Source: Aralia elata
Lineage: Eukaryota; Streptophyta; Magnoliopsida; Apiales; Araliaceae
Direction: 5' to 3'
Assembly (NCBI GenBank): GCA_034770075.1
Contig: CM068378.1
Location: 47,396,508-47,460,507 of the forward strand
Length of the DNA: 64,000 nucleotides
This document shows, piece after piece, positions 48,492-59,759 of this stretch. Position 1 is the stretch's first letter, and each line of letters begins with the position of its first letter. The position numbers were made by a program, and so were the translations under genes. The notes under the pieces are model-generated. The model was given only the letters and a program-made list of their open reading frames with translations, searched no databases and was not told where the DNA came from.

Positions 48492-50440
48492 TCAAGGGGA
48501 TTAGTCCTTTGTACAATGTATTGTGCACAAACATTTTAACGCTGTCGCGTAATTAATCCCCTATATTAGGGTTGTTCATCTCAGTTTAGCATCAGAATCC
48601 GTACCAAAAGGAACTTGGTTTGGAAAGATTTTAAAATATTATAAGTCTTTAGAACGCTCATCAACTAAGGACTAGCTGAATCAATAAGGGTTCGCTAGTC
48701 ACTAAACCATTTGATTCATCAATGAAGTTGTACAATAAAATTTATAATCAAAGTCTGAATAATGATCAATGATCGTATAGCAAATGACTTGAATAATTCA
48801 TAGGTAATTGACTTGATAACAATCTTTCTTGAATAACAATAAGCTAAGATTAATAAGTTGGCTCAATGAAATTAAACTTGTTTTAAATGACATAATAAGA
48901 TTAAGGGAGGAAAAACTTGCTCAACGTAAAAGTAATAAATTGAGATAAGGAACTTGCCTCATGCGTAGATTACAGATTTAAATAAAGCACGTCCCTTAAT
49001 CACCCTATACATTTTGATTACAAAACGATAACAATAATTAGTTACAAATTCATATACATTTTAGGGTTTGTTCTTATCCCATTTCATTTAATATATCAAA
49101 TGTCATTTGATATTCATTAAATGTTCGCTTACCACTCATTGTAGTATCTTATTTATTACTAAATAAAATAATCTAAGATTTAAACATGTACACAACATCA
49201 TAATAAAATAAAATAAAAATAAAAATATCTCAGTTCTGTTCCCTCGCCGGGGCGAGACCTCGTCGGGGTGGGAATTTTCTTAACAAAAAGCTCGCCGGGG
49301 CGAAGATTTCCCTTACAATTTTCTCGCCGGGGCGAGAGACGCGGCAGCCGCCTCCTACAGTTCGCGAACCAGTGAAAACTTAGGCCAAATTTGACCAAAT
49401 TTTCCGAATTCTACCATCCAACACATAGTTTAATCATACCCAGATATCAAATATGATATAAAACAATTATCCATCATGTTTTTACACATTCAAACCATTA
49501 TAAAACACATAATCAACCAATTAGAATCCAAAAATTCACTATTTATATAACATATTCATATTTTAACCATTTTAATGAAATTAAACACTGTGACTTCATC
49601 TATCAACCATTTTAATCCATTATACTTGCATTCTTTTTATTTATCATCATATTATCGTAACCAATTATCAATTAACCGATTAGTAACTAATTTAAGCATC
49701 AATTTTCATACATATGTACCATACATGAAATAAGACTCTGTAAAAATAAAAACTCAATTTTAAAGCATGCTTTCATGGATTAATTCATTCAAATTAGTTT
49801 ATAATCATCACATGATCTCTAATACCTGTTTAGAATCAATTATAATCAAATAATCCATGTATTTAGCATATGAATTCACATACAGTAAAATAGAAATCAT
49901 ATATAGAGAAATAAAGAAATAAGAATATATTGAAGAACTTTTAAAAAGGATTATACCTTTGAGCTAAACAAGATGATTTCATAGCTTAGCAATTCTCTTC
50001 ATTCTCCTTCTCAATTCAAAGAACTCTCAACTCTCAATTTTATTTTTCTCTCAAAAGTCCTGTTCTTTCTTTTCTATACTTAACAATTAAACTGATGAAA
50101 CTTACAAATAAAAACTGATAAAATATAATCACGTACTTTATTTTTAAAATCATCAGTTACATAATTCAAAAGCCTCTAAGGCTTGTTTGGCAAATACCAA
50201 ATTAAAAATAACTCATTATTTCTAACCAAAGGTCATAAGGCCTTGTTTGGTTTGATGAAAATAAAAACTCTTTCTATTTATTTTAATACTTATTATATGA
50301 TATGCTTCAATTGTCACACTTTAATCAATTAAATTGTAACAATATAAATTTAATCATAACTTCTATTTGGCCATCTATAAATTGATCCAAATAATTTAAT
50401 AAATCATTTTATTGAAATAAATCAATAATCATCTAATTTA
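48492..50440 (-). mobile_element. Host LTR of element 1, resumed
   Basis: Continues the LTR that starts at 35342. Landmarks in plus order: AGGGGATTAGTCC (48495-48507), GAACTTGCCTCATGCGTAG near 48950, four palindromes at 49243-49336, donor CAAAG|GTATAA (GT 49956-49955), CT-rich first-exon block (49970-50090). The right limit is unclear: near 50440 the sequence becomes that of the 20227/62666 LTR family. No gene is seen. Confidence 0.55.
49243..49336. repeat. Four CTCGCCGGGGCGAG palindromes, 16/32-bp register
   Basis: Copies start at 49243, 49259 (variant CTCGTCGGGGTGGG), 49291 and 49323, spacings 16, 32 and 32 bp. Arms CTCGCC/GGCGAG flank a GG core. The spacers are AT-rich and unlike each other. 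Confidence 0.95.
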
Positions 50441-52115
50441 ATTATTTGAGTACTCAACTATTACCATTATTCACCTCTAAATATGGGTTAATAATTCTTA
50501 TTTATTATTTATGAAAAATAATAAATTTATTATGGTTTAATAGCAACTAGATAATAGTTGATCACTTATTCAAGTTTATTTACCCTTAATTACCATTCAC
50601 CCTTAAGGGTAATTGAGTAATTATTAATCTTGTTCCTTATTCACATTAATTAAATACTTATTGTATTACTTCTACACATATTTAATTATTATTTAATATT
50701 ACTTAAATAATCCGTAAGTATTTATTATCCTTATTTATTAAGGCCAAAAGTAAATAATCAACTTAATAATCTCACTCGTACTTAATCATTATTTCATTAA
50801 TGATTAAGTAATTGTTATCCTTATTGGCCTTATTCATATCTAATTATTATTAATATTAACTAAATAATTGGATATCTATCATCTTTGTTTGTTAGGTAAC
50901 AATAAATAATTATTAAATACTCATTATCCTTATTTATTATGATAATAATTATTTCATTACCTTTAGTCATACTTAATTATTATTTATTATTAAATAATAA
51001 TATTCATTGTCCTTATTTATTATTTAATGATAAATAACGGATAATTAATTTTATTAACTTACTCATACTTGATCATTATTTACTAATAATCAAATATTCA
51101 TTTAAGTAACAAAATTTATCTTATTATTTAATATGAATTAAATAATAATTAAATCTTTATCATCTTTATTCATTACCTATTGGGAAAATAATAAATAATT
51201 ATTTATTAACTATATTGATACATATTATTTAATATTAACTAAATAATGATTAAATATTTAGTCTCTTTATTTATTATTTATTGCTAAATAATAAATAATT
51301 ATCTTATCAATTATCTTCATACTTAATTATTATTTAATATTAATTAAACAATAATTAAATATTTAGTATCTTTATTTATTATCTAATAATAAATAATTAT
51401 TTTATTAATTTTACTCATTCAAATAATTCCCAATAATTAAGCTAATAGTATTACCAAATTAACAGTGTTAGTGTTTGCATTATAATAGCATTATAATAGC
51501 ATTAGCCCATTCAGCCGCAACCAGAACGAAATACTGGAACTTATAGCCCTAGCAATTGCTTAACAGGAGCCTTAGCAAACCACTGAATCAACGAAATGGG
51601 CAAAACTAGCAAGCTGACCTTCATAGACATTATAGCAACCAGTTTATGTGCATAGCAATATCCTTCACAAGAAACAGTGATTACATGGTATTTCACAACC
51701 AAACTCCGTCCTTATACCTCCTATCCATTCATGGCTTTCATACACAGACTTCCCAACAAACCTAACACAGTGCTATGAATGAACACAATAGGCAACACAA
51801 TACAGTACAACCACAACCTAAGTACAGTAGAAAAGAAAATTACAAACAACATCAACCCAACACATTGCATATAACCCAACATAAACTGGAAAATTTAACA
51901 AAACCATCACAGTCGCTATTTATACCTTGATGTAGATCGAATTGCCTGTCTCCTCCTTCTCCCAAAATAATTAACGAAGCCGGTGGACATTCACAGCTCG
52001 TTCCCCTGCTCCCCTTTCTTCTCTGCAATTCCTCTCTCTCCAATCTGAACCCTAAATTTTCTAATTTGGAAATTACACAGAGAAAGGATTTGGCCGCTTG
52101 GCTATTTGGGCTTCA

Positions 52116-52122
52116 ATTTATA
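52116..52122 (-). promoter_or_regulatory. TATA box of LTR
   Basis: TATAAAT on the minus strand about 190 bp before the donor at 51925, with the CT-rich exon-like block 51950-52060 between. Confidence 0.5.
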
Positions 52123-52149
52123 GGAATTGGTTTACCCAATTTACTGGGT

Positions 52150-52450
52150 ATTACCTCAATTGCACGAGCTATTAACCTTCGGGTAGAGGGAGGTAGTGAC
52201 TGATGGTCCCTATCAGTTCCCCGCTGGGTTCAGCCGCCCCTCGAGCCTTGTGTTCCCACTAGTCACTTTGCCGGTCACCTTGTGTCCTTTGGTTTCTTCG
52301 ACCGCCGCTCGGTCCTTGCCCGTTCCCAACCGTGCCGCCGGTCCTCTTACGCTACCGTGCTGTCAATCGCCCCCTTTTTCCCGCTGGTCGATCCGGGGTG
52401 CCGCCGGTGCCTTCCTCCCGTGTCGTTCAGTTCGATTGATTGAACCTAGC
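52150..52450. other. GC-rich block upstream of LTR promoter
   Basis: A 300-bp GC-rich island (CCGCTGGG, GTGCCGCCGG and similar) in AT-rich surroundings, just upstream of the TATA box at 52116. The 85-codon plus-strand frame here has no recognisable domain and lies antisense to the LTR. Further right (52640-52830) are several GGCCCAAT/GGGCC motifs common in plant promoters. Confidence 0.45.
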
Positions 52451-53237
52451 TAGGTTCGGTAATTGAGAGCCTAGGGCTTGCTTGGTTGATTGAAAGCCTA
52501 TGGTTGATAGGCTCGCCTCACTCTATTCTCCTCCTTGGTTCGGCTGATTGAAGGTCTAAGGCTGATGGGATTTAAGGCTTTGGACTTGCTTTGATCGGTT
52601 TAACCCCTGCTTCCCATTTGATCTACAGATATGGCTTGCCCCTTCCCCAACCCGAGTACCAAAAAGGGTTTAACCCAGCTGAAGATTGGGCTCATCCCAA
52701 TGGGGTTGGGTCGGATGAGCTGAAGACAAGGGTGGCCCAATAGGAAAATAAAAGGAATTTGGATTGGGCCGGCTGAATTAATTAGGGAAATGGCCCAAAA
52801 GAAATAAAAAGAATTGGGATCAGCTCTATTGGAGTCTGGGTCAACAAATAAAAAATAAAAAAAATAAAGAGATGGCCCAAATAAATTTAACCACCTTATA
52901 TTTCTAATATTTCAATTTAAACACTTAACAATTTAATTAAATATTTAAAGTATTTATTTTAACCATAATTCTTTATTTGAATTATTTAATCCGATAATGA
53001 AATGAAATTATTTATTTCCTTATCCTAATTTTTTTCTTGCCAATCAAATGCTAGGGTTAACTCATTAATTTATTCAACCTATTAGTGAGTCCCTTTAAGG
53101 CAAGGAAAATTACTGGGCCATATAATTATATAATAATACTTATTACATGGATCCAATTAAATTCGTAAAATTATATAAAATGAATTTTATTTATTAAAAT
53201 AAATTTGATACAATGTAAAAATTTTCTGGACATTACA

Positions 53238-54289
53238 GGAGATGACACAAATAATCAAGATCTTCTCCTTCTCCTTACAAGTTTTGGGCACCACTTTCTC
53301 TTTATCCTCTCAAGTATTTACTCTTGCTTTCTCTTCAAACCCCCTCTAACACTCTCTCAAGATTTTAGAAAAATGAAGATGAAAATGACCACTCTTTGGT
53401 CTATTAACTAGATGAAAGCAAGAACCCCTATACTTGTCATCATGGAGCTAGTGAAAGACTTGTGTCACTAGGGTAGCTAGTTGACACCTTAGGAAGCTAT
53501 TTGACATCATAGGTAGCTATTTGACATCCTAGGTAGCTATACTATCAAGTCTAAACTCCATCTACCAACACAAGCTAGTTAATATTTTAATTAAAATTTG
53601 AAAACAACTTGCTCCCCTCTCTCCTAAGTGCACGACCAAATGGGGGATTTGTCCCAATTTGATGTCCCAAATACTTTGCTTTAACTAATAAATTAATGTT
53701 ACACATTTAATTTACCAAGTGGCTAGGTTTTGGACCACACATTAACTACCATTGGGCTTCCAATTTAAATGACTAGGCTAATAAAACTAAATCTATTTAA
53801 TACAATATTGGATCATTTAATTTAACCCAATGATTGATTAAATTAATTTGTCACACTATTAATTACTACATCCATGACCAAATAAATGATTGGTCTTAGT
53901 TCCTTAATGAAATAAGTTAGTCGATTAGTAATTGATTACTACTTGGACTATTAAATTTTATTATTCAATTTGACCATATCATTAATTAATACTTTTATTA
54001 ATTAATTCACTCAATTCAATATACTAATTATATTCAATTTATTTGAATGTTTAATTAGTAACTACTTTATCGATTTAATTGATATTAAACCTTAGGGCTT
54101 GTTCACTAATTTAATTATACTATTAGTGACTCCTTTCATTCAATTTAAATCAATTCATCACCTAGTCACGTAGGCTACCAATGCACACAAAGGTTCAAAT
54201 AAGCACACAAACTAACTCATTAAAAATTAAATTATATATTTAATTAATAATGACGTTTAAAATTCACAGGCATTACAGTTGTGACACTC
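53238..54289 (-). mobile_element. LTR remnant ending at 54287
   Basis: Ends CAGGCATTACA (54287), an LTR start in minus orientation, two bases from element 2's LTR. A CT-rich block at 53260-53360 resembles the first exons of the other LTRs. A 20-bp tandem repeat lies at 53471-53550. The left part is missing, probably displaced by the LTR ending at 53237. No gene is seen. Confidence 0.4.
53471..53550. repeat. 20-bp tandem repeat, four copies
   Basis: Unit AGGTAGCTATTTGACATCCT, with GCTA at a 20-bp period (53476, 53496, 53516, 53536). Confidence 0.85.
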
Positions 54290-55551
54290 CTAAATTCGGG
54301 TTACCTCAAACCACACAGATTTGGTGCTCACTACATAACCACTATCTACCCATAAACAAAAGGTTTTAAGTAAAGAAAACTGAATAATAAAATAAAAGAA
54401 ATATCTCCTATAAAAGGGTTACATAACTTTTCAAAATAAGTCCCATGTTCTCTAACTTTTATTACATCTTTTAAAATGCGGAAATATAAATAAATAGCTA
54501 ATAAGTCTTAATTACACACTTAATGAAATCAAACACCACGAATCCATTTTTCAACCTTTTTAATCCATTCTTTTTGCAAAGTTTTCATATTTCAATGAAC
54601 TACAACATACAACCCTTAATTTCAGATTCTAAGCGTGTTTCGACGTACAATTTTAGACCCCAAGCAAACCAAAACATATGCATTAACCAAAAACTCAACT
54701 TTCTTCATTCTCAAACTTGTTTTATAACAATCTAATTTCTGAAAATCAATTGAATCTCTCATACAACGAATTATAAACACTTTCCATCATACATATACAA
54801 CAATCATTCACAAATTCATCAATTAAAACTCTAGTTTTTACGAAACTTAGGAACACAAAAGACTAAGAGCAAAAAGGGTTAAATTATTACCTTAAATCCT
54901 TGTTTCTGCTTGTGAAGATGATGAAAAGATGATGAAAATTGCTCTAAGAGTCTCTCTTGATTCAAAGAACCTCCAATTCCTTTCTATTTCTCATAGAACT
55001 TTCTCTTCCAACTTCTCTATATTTCTTCTTCTTAGCCTAAAGTAACTTATACGTGAAAATAAAACTAACCCATCATAATGCATATTACTTAGTTTGTCAG
55101 TTAAAAAAAACAAAAAGGTTTTGTCAGCTTAATAAACCAAAGGCCACAAGACCATGTTTGATTAAGCTATTTTAATCACCTACTAAATTATTTTTATATT
55201 CCCTTATTATATAGCCACATGTCACACTTTAAAATAAACCTTCTTTATTAATAAATCAAATTTACCCTTACCTAACAAATTATAATATTTATTTATATTC
55301 AACCATAAATATAATTTTATTTAATAAATCCTTCTATTAAACAAAATTATTAATCCTCTAATTTAATCACTTAATTAAACTATCAAATTATCATCATTAT
55401 TGCATAACAATGCATAACAAAATGCACACAAACAAACTATAACATAATAATTTTTACCAAATATTTATTTAACAAAATAAACATATTAATTAAAATCTTT
55501 ATTTATCTTCAATGCATATTTTCACATATTACAAAATTCCGGATTGTTACA
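54290..55551 (-). mobile_element. Element 2 3' LTR, 1262 bp
   Basis: From TGTGACACTCC (54290) to GGATTGTTACA (55551). Donor TTTAAG|GTAATA on the minus strand (GT 54890-54889) after a CT-rich block. Aligned with the LTR at 35342, similarity ends just before the acceptor region, so this LTR has lost the intron body and the lysine-rich exon. Confidence 0.85.
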
Positions 55552-55566
55552 TCATTCCCTCCTTAC
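55552..55566 (-). promoter_or_regulatory. Polypurine tract of element 2
   Basis: Minus strand GTAAGGAGGGAATGA directly before LTR start TGTAACAATCC. A near-copy of the adjacent block recurs at 55612-55640 (CATCCTTCCCTCCTTACAAGG), a short duplication. Confidence 0.8.
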
Positions 55567-55669
55567 AAGGATTCTGTCCTTAGAATCACAACGCAATATA
55601 CCTAATTCGTTACATCCTTCCCTCCTTACAAGGATTTTGTCCCCAGAATTATAGAACTAGGACTAAACA

Positions 55670-55770
55670 AACAACTCAGGATAATTCTTCATCATATCAG
55701 CTTCGAGTTCCCACGTAGCTTCTTCAGCGTTGTGGTTTCTCTATATTACCTTAACAGAAGGTATCACTTT
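55670..55770 (-). pseudogene. Chromodomain of element 2
   Basis: Minus strand reads VIPSVKVI, a stop (TAG, where Trp or Tyr is usual), then RNHNAEEATWELEADMMKNY and PEL. The EEATWELEADM helix is the typical chromovirus chromodomain end, thought to guide integration to marked heterochromatin. Only the second half of the domain is clear. Confidence 0.8.
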
Positions 55771-55789
55771 ATTCCTGAGAACCTATTCT

Positions 55790-56990
55790 TTCCTGTCTAC
55801 GATCTGGAGTGGAACTTCCTCATAAGTTAAGTTTCTCTCAAATTGTACAGGTTCATATTCTATCACATGTTTATAGTCTAGCTTATAAGGCCGTAAAACA
55901 GATACATGAAAAATATTGTGGATATGATCCAGCTTTGGAGGTAGAGCTACTTCATAAGCCACCTCACCAACTCGCCACAGTACTTCAAAAGGTCCAATAA
56001 ATCGTGGACTAAGTTTACCCTTCTTTCCAAAACGAATTTTCCCTTTCTAGGGTGAAACTTTCAGAAAAATGAAGCTTCCCACTTCAAATTCTTGGTCCTG
56101 ATGATGTTGATTGGCATACTTCTTCTGTCTATCTTGAGCAGCTAATAACCGTGCTCTTATAACCTTCATGATCTCTGCAGTTTGGTGTACCAACTTCGGT
56201 CCTAGCAGTTGCCTTTCACCAACCTCGTCCCAACATAGTGGAGTTCTACATTTCCGTCCATATAACGCTTCGTATGGCGGCATGCCAATACTGGCGTGGT
56301 AACTGCTGTTGTAAGCAAACTCGACCAACAGTAAGTGATCATCCCAACTTCCCTTGAAATCTATGACACAGGCGCGTAACATATCTTCCAAAGTTTGAAT
56401 CGTCCTTTCGCTCTGACCATCAGTTTGAGGATGATATGCGGTGTTAATTCTTAACTGAGTTCCTAAGCATTCGTGCAGACGCTTCCAAAAATTCGACGTA
56501 AATCGCGGATCTCGATCAGATACAATAGACACTGGAACACCGTGCCAAAAAATAATTAATTTAATGTATAATTTTGCTAACTGATCTAAGTTGAATCTAA
56601 TCTTGATTGGTAAGAAATGCGCTGATTTTGTCAGTTTGTCCACAATTACCCAAACCGCGTTAAAACCTTTTTGTGTAGTCGGCAAACCTACCACAAAATC
56701 CATTGTTATGTGTTCCCATTTCCACTCTAGTATCTCCAAGGGCTGTAGCAAACCACTTGGTCTTTGATGTTCTACTTTGACTTTCTGACAAGTTAAGCAC
56801 TTCGAAACACACTCAACAACTTCTCTCTTCATATTTGGCCACCAGAAATGTTATCGAAGATCCTGATACATTTTTGTACTTCCCGGGTGAACCGAAAATC
56901 TTGAACTATGAGCTTTGTTCAAAATCTATTCTCTGATCTCTAACACTGACGAAACCCAGATTCTATCTTCAAATCTCAACAACCCTTCGG
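55790..56990 (-). pseudogene. Integrase of element 2
   Basis: The frame at 56047-56832 (261 codons) covers the zinc-binding CLTCQ segment and the whole catalytic core. The D,D35E triad is present: D45 (ITMDFVVGLP), D106 (VSDRDPRF) and E142 (GQSERTIQTLED). It continues through EALYGRKCRTPLCW to GSFIFLKVSP, where a single TAG interrupts. Downstream to 55790 the GPY/F-type part (GPFEVLWRVGEVAYEVALPP) and HNIFHVSVLRPYKLD are open. Upstream, 56833-56990 holds the decayed HHCC region up to the solo LTR insertion. Integrase joins the DNA copy to the host chromosome. Confidence 0.88.
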
Positions 56991-57493
56991 TATCTATAAT
57001 ATTTTGAACCCTAATAAGATTTGTATATGTAAATTATGTGTTTAATAAATGAAATTTCTTGTTCCGACTCTGTGTTATGTGATGATATACTCTAATGAAT
57101 GACTGTTCAGGGAATCATTGAAAACCTAATACGATTCAAAAACGCTATCGTATACGTTTAGAATTAGAGCATATAACCTAAAACTAGGTATCAAGAAGTT
57201 TAAAACCTTAAGCCCTAATGAGATTCGAATTTTGTGCTTAATAAAGATCGAAATGATATTTCGAACCAAGTGTTTTATAATTTTATAGTGTAAACGATGA
57301 ATTTGGTCAAATAAAGAAAATTTTGTCAAGCTGCTTAGTCGTGCTTACATTGACAAAATGATTTGTTGTGCTTTCCACGATTTCACCAAGAAGTATCCTA
57401 GCAAATTATTTTTAGTAAGCTGCTTTGTCGTGCTTAAACTGATATAGTGCTTTGTCGTGCTTACGGTAACAAGCAACATTGTCGAGCTTGTAA

Positions 57494-57800
57494 GATATTT
57501 TCATTGAGGAGCTTAGAAGATAGGTTCAATTGCAAGCTGCATTATTGAGCTTAGAAGATATTTTCATTGAGGAGCTTAGATTGCAAGTTGCATTTTTGAG
57601 CTTGGAAGATATTTTCATTGAAGAGCTTAGAAGATAGGTTCAATTGCAAGCTGCATTGTCGAGCTTAGAAGATATTTTCATTGAGGAGCTTAGATTGCAA
57701 GCTGCATTGTCGAGCTTGGAAGATATTTTCATTGAGGAGCTTAGAAGATAGGTTCAATTGTAAGCTGCATTGTGGAGCTTGGAAGATATTTTCATTGAGG
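57494..57800. repeat. 114-bp tandem repeat of 63+51-bp subunits
   Basis: GATATTTTCATTGAGGA-type starts at 57494, 57557, 57608, 57671, 57722 and 57785: spacings alternate 63 and 51, giving a 114-bp higher-order unit. Lies upstream of the TATA box. Confidence 0.9.
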
Positions 57801-57888
57801 ACCTTAGAAGAATATTCTAAGAATATGCTAGGGTGCAAAGTGTAATAAGCCGAGCCCCTAACGTGCAATTAGTGAAACTTGGTTTTTC

Positions 57889-57896
57889 TATAAATA
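57889..57896 (+). promoter_or_regulatory. TATA box of solo LTR
   Basis: TATAAATA, about 160 bp before the donor at 58052, in the setting GGTTTTTCTATAAATAGCGA. Confidence 0.65.
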
Positions 57897-58051
57897 GCGA
57901 GCTCAGTTCATTCATTCCTTACTATTTTTCAAAAGCAGGTCAAGACCAAAAACACTCTATATTTATATTCTGAGAGATATTGTGAGATAAAAATTACTTT
58001 CTAAGCATCGAAGCGCTGCGTGATTGGAAGTAAAGCTAGCAACTACAAGAG

Positions 58052-59123
58052 GTATTACTCTAGTGGTTATTATTTTCATTCTTCTTTTAAAAATATACTT
58101 TTATAAACAGTTATAATGCCCAAATTATTTTAAGTATATAGTACAAAAGTCCTATTTACAAGCAGTTATAATGTCCGATTTATTTCTATTATATATTAGA
58201 AAATATACTTTTATAAGCAGTTACTATGTCCGAATTTCTTCAACGATTTAGTAAAAATATTCATTTTATAAGCAGTTATAATGCTGAAATTTTCTCAAAT
58301 ATAATAACCGAATATTCATTTTATAAGCAATTATAATGCTGAAATTTTCTCAAATATAATAGCCGAATATTCATTTTGCAAGCAGTTATAATGCTCAATT
58401 TATTTTAAATATAGTTGAAAAATATTCATTCTGTAAGTAGTTATAATACTAAAATTATTTCATATATTGTAGAAGAAGTCTAATTTATATGCGGTTATGA
58501 TACCCGAAATAAAACTTAAAAGATTTAATTGTTAAACTCTTATTTGTCTACATAAACTTATAATCGTGTAGGATTTACGACGAACGCTTAGACCATTATA
58601 TTAACTGTAAAAGATATAAGAGGCAAGTCTTCTAACCTTGTTACATTTAAGCAAGTCTATTACATCTTGCTATCAATTATTGTGAAGTTATTGCTTTTTG
58701 TTCAGCATAACTTAAGAAATGAGTCATTATTCATATATTGTTTATTCGAGCGTAAATTGTTGTGTCAAACTAAATTGTTTTGGTACGACATCTTATACTG
58801 AGAAATGGAACACCTTGATGTAAGGTGAACTGAAACACCTTGATATAAGGTGCCGGTAAATGTTGATTATATATCGACACAAAATTGTAGGATGATATGC
58901 ATACTCCTACATTATTGGTTAGGCTGATCCCCTACCAGATATCCGAAATCAAACGGTTCTAAGTCATTGAAGACTGATAGAACTAATTCAAATATGTGGT
59001 TCATGTACACAATCCTCAGTTATACATCATTGACATCTTTTAAATCAAACACATTGTGTTTACGTTTTCAAATGAACTTGCTGAGCATTTGTAGCTCATT
59101 CTTGCATATATCTTTTTTTGCAG
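58052..59123 (+). other. Predicted intron inside solo LTR
   Basis: Donor CAAGAG|GTATTACTC and acceptor after a pure T tract (TCTTTTTTTGCAG). The body holds the 55-bp repeat and the conserved GATC block. First exon without ATG. Confidence 0.45.
58099..58520. repeat. ~55-bp tandem repeat, about eight copies
   Basis: Degenerate copies of TTTTATAAGCAGTTATAATG followed by ~35 bp of A/T-rich sequence, spaced 52-60 bp. Begins just after the predicted donor. Other LTR families carry palindromes somewhere in this part of the intron. Confidence 0.85.
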
Positions 59124-59184
59124 TTTTTTAAATGATAATCCCGGCACTTCTGGGACAGACAAAGGAAAAGGACATGTGTACTAG
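59124..59184 (+). other. Lysine-rich short frame, shifted copy
   Basis: After acceptor CAG (59121-59123) the recognisable frame NPGTSGTDKGKGHVY ends at TAG 59182-59184, but is one phase off relative to the other LTRs because of extra T bases after the acceptor. Closest to 36527. Confidence 0.4.
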
Positions 59185-59759
59185 TTTTATTTACTGTTTT
59201 TGAATAATTCAAGTCTTTTATAAGGCTTTATTGTAATAACTTAGTACTGAGAACGATGTAACCGAACTTAATGATATATAATATATTATCATCCTTTATT
59301 ACATCGAATGCTTTATACTCTGATCTTTACTTTCTCTAGCATAGTTGTACTAAGTAAATATAGTATCTATACGAACTATACATTTGAATGAGGGTATTTG
59401 AATGATATTGAAAGTCCTATAAGCTTTGAGGTTACACTTAATGAGTGCCGATAAGGTGACATCTTTACCGGAATGCGCCCCTCAGTTTTATGAACAATCT
59501 TATCGTTAATACTGTGAATGTCAGATAGATAGGGAATATCGATATGAAAGAGGTATTCATGAGATATGAATCTATACATCCAAGTGAGGGTATCCAAACA
59601 CAGATAACATTCTGGCAGGAATTATCACCTGTTATGGGATACTGTGAACCTTGGGTAGATAGAAGTCATATTTTATTGAAAATTTATAGTTGTATAGTTT
59701 CACGTGAGCACCAGATCTGCTACAGGGAAGTGTAGAGAATTTGGGGGCGTCACAGTATC

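Larger units (their letters stand above)
50441..53237 (-). mobile_element. LTR of the 20227/62666 family, partial
   Basis: 50450-51430 matches the AT-rich part of the LTR at 20227-22143 (shared TTTGAGTACTCAACTATTACC and AATCTCACTCNTACTTAATC). The right end TCTGGACATTACA (53237) resembles that LTR's end. In between, on the minus strand, lie TATAAAT (52116-52122), a CT-rich block and donor ATCAAG|GTATAA (GT 51925-51924). The 3' end (left) is not present. No protein gene is seen. Confidence 0.5.
56995..59754 (+). mobile_element. Solo LTR in element 2, duplication GTATC
   Basis: Starts TATAATATTTTGAACCC (56995; TG start mutated to TA) and ends GGGGGCGTCACA (59754), flanked by perfect GTATC at 56990-56994 and 59755-59759. 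Its first 60 bp match the start of element 1's LTR, so it belongs to a related family in the opposite orientation. It has no interior and arose by LTR-LTR recombination. TATA 57889-57896, donor CAAGAG|GTATTA (GT 58052-58053), AGGCTGATCCCCT (58921-58933), acceptor TTTTTTTGCAG (59123). Confidence 0.95.

Noticed and set aside
49243..49336. CRISPR-like array of palindromes with regular spacing
   Set aside because: Only four short copies, inside a plant LTR, with no cas genes and with 16- as well as 32-bp spacing.
52196..52453. 85-residue open frame in GC-rich block
   Set aside because: No recognisable domain; GC-rich sequence lacks stops by chance.
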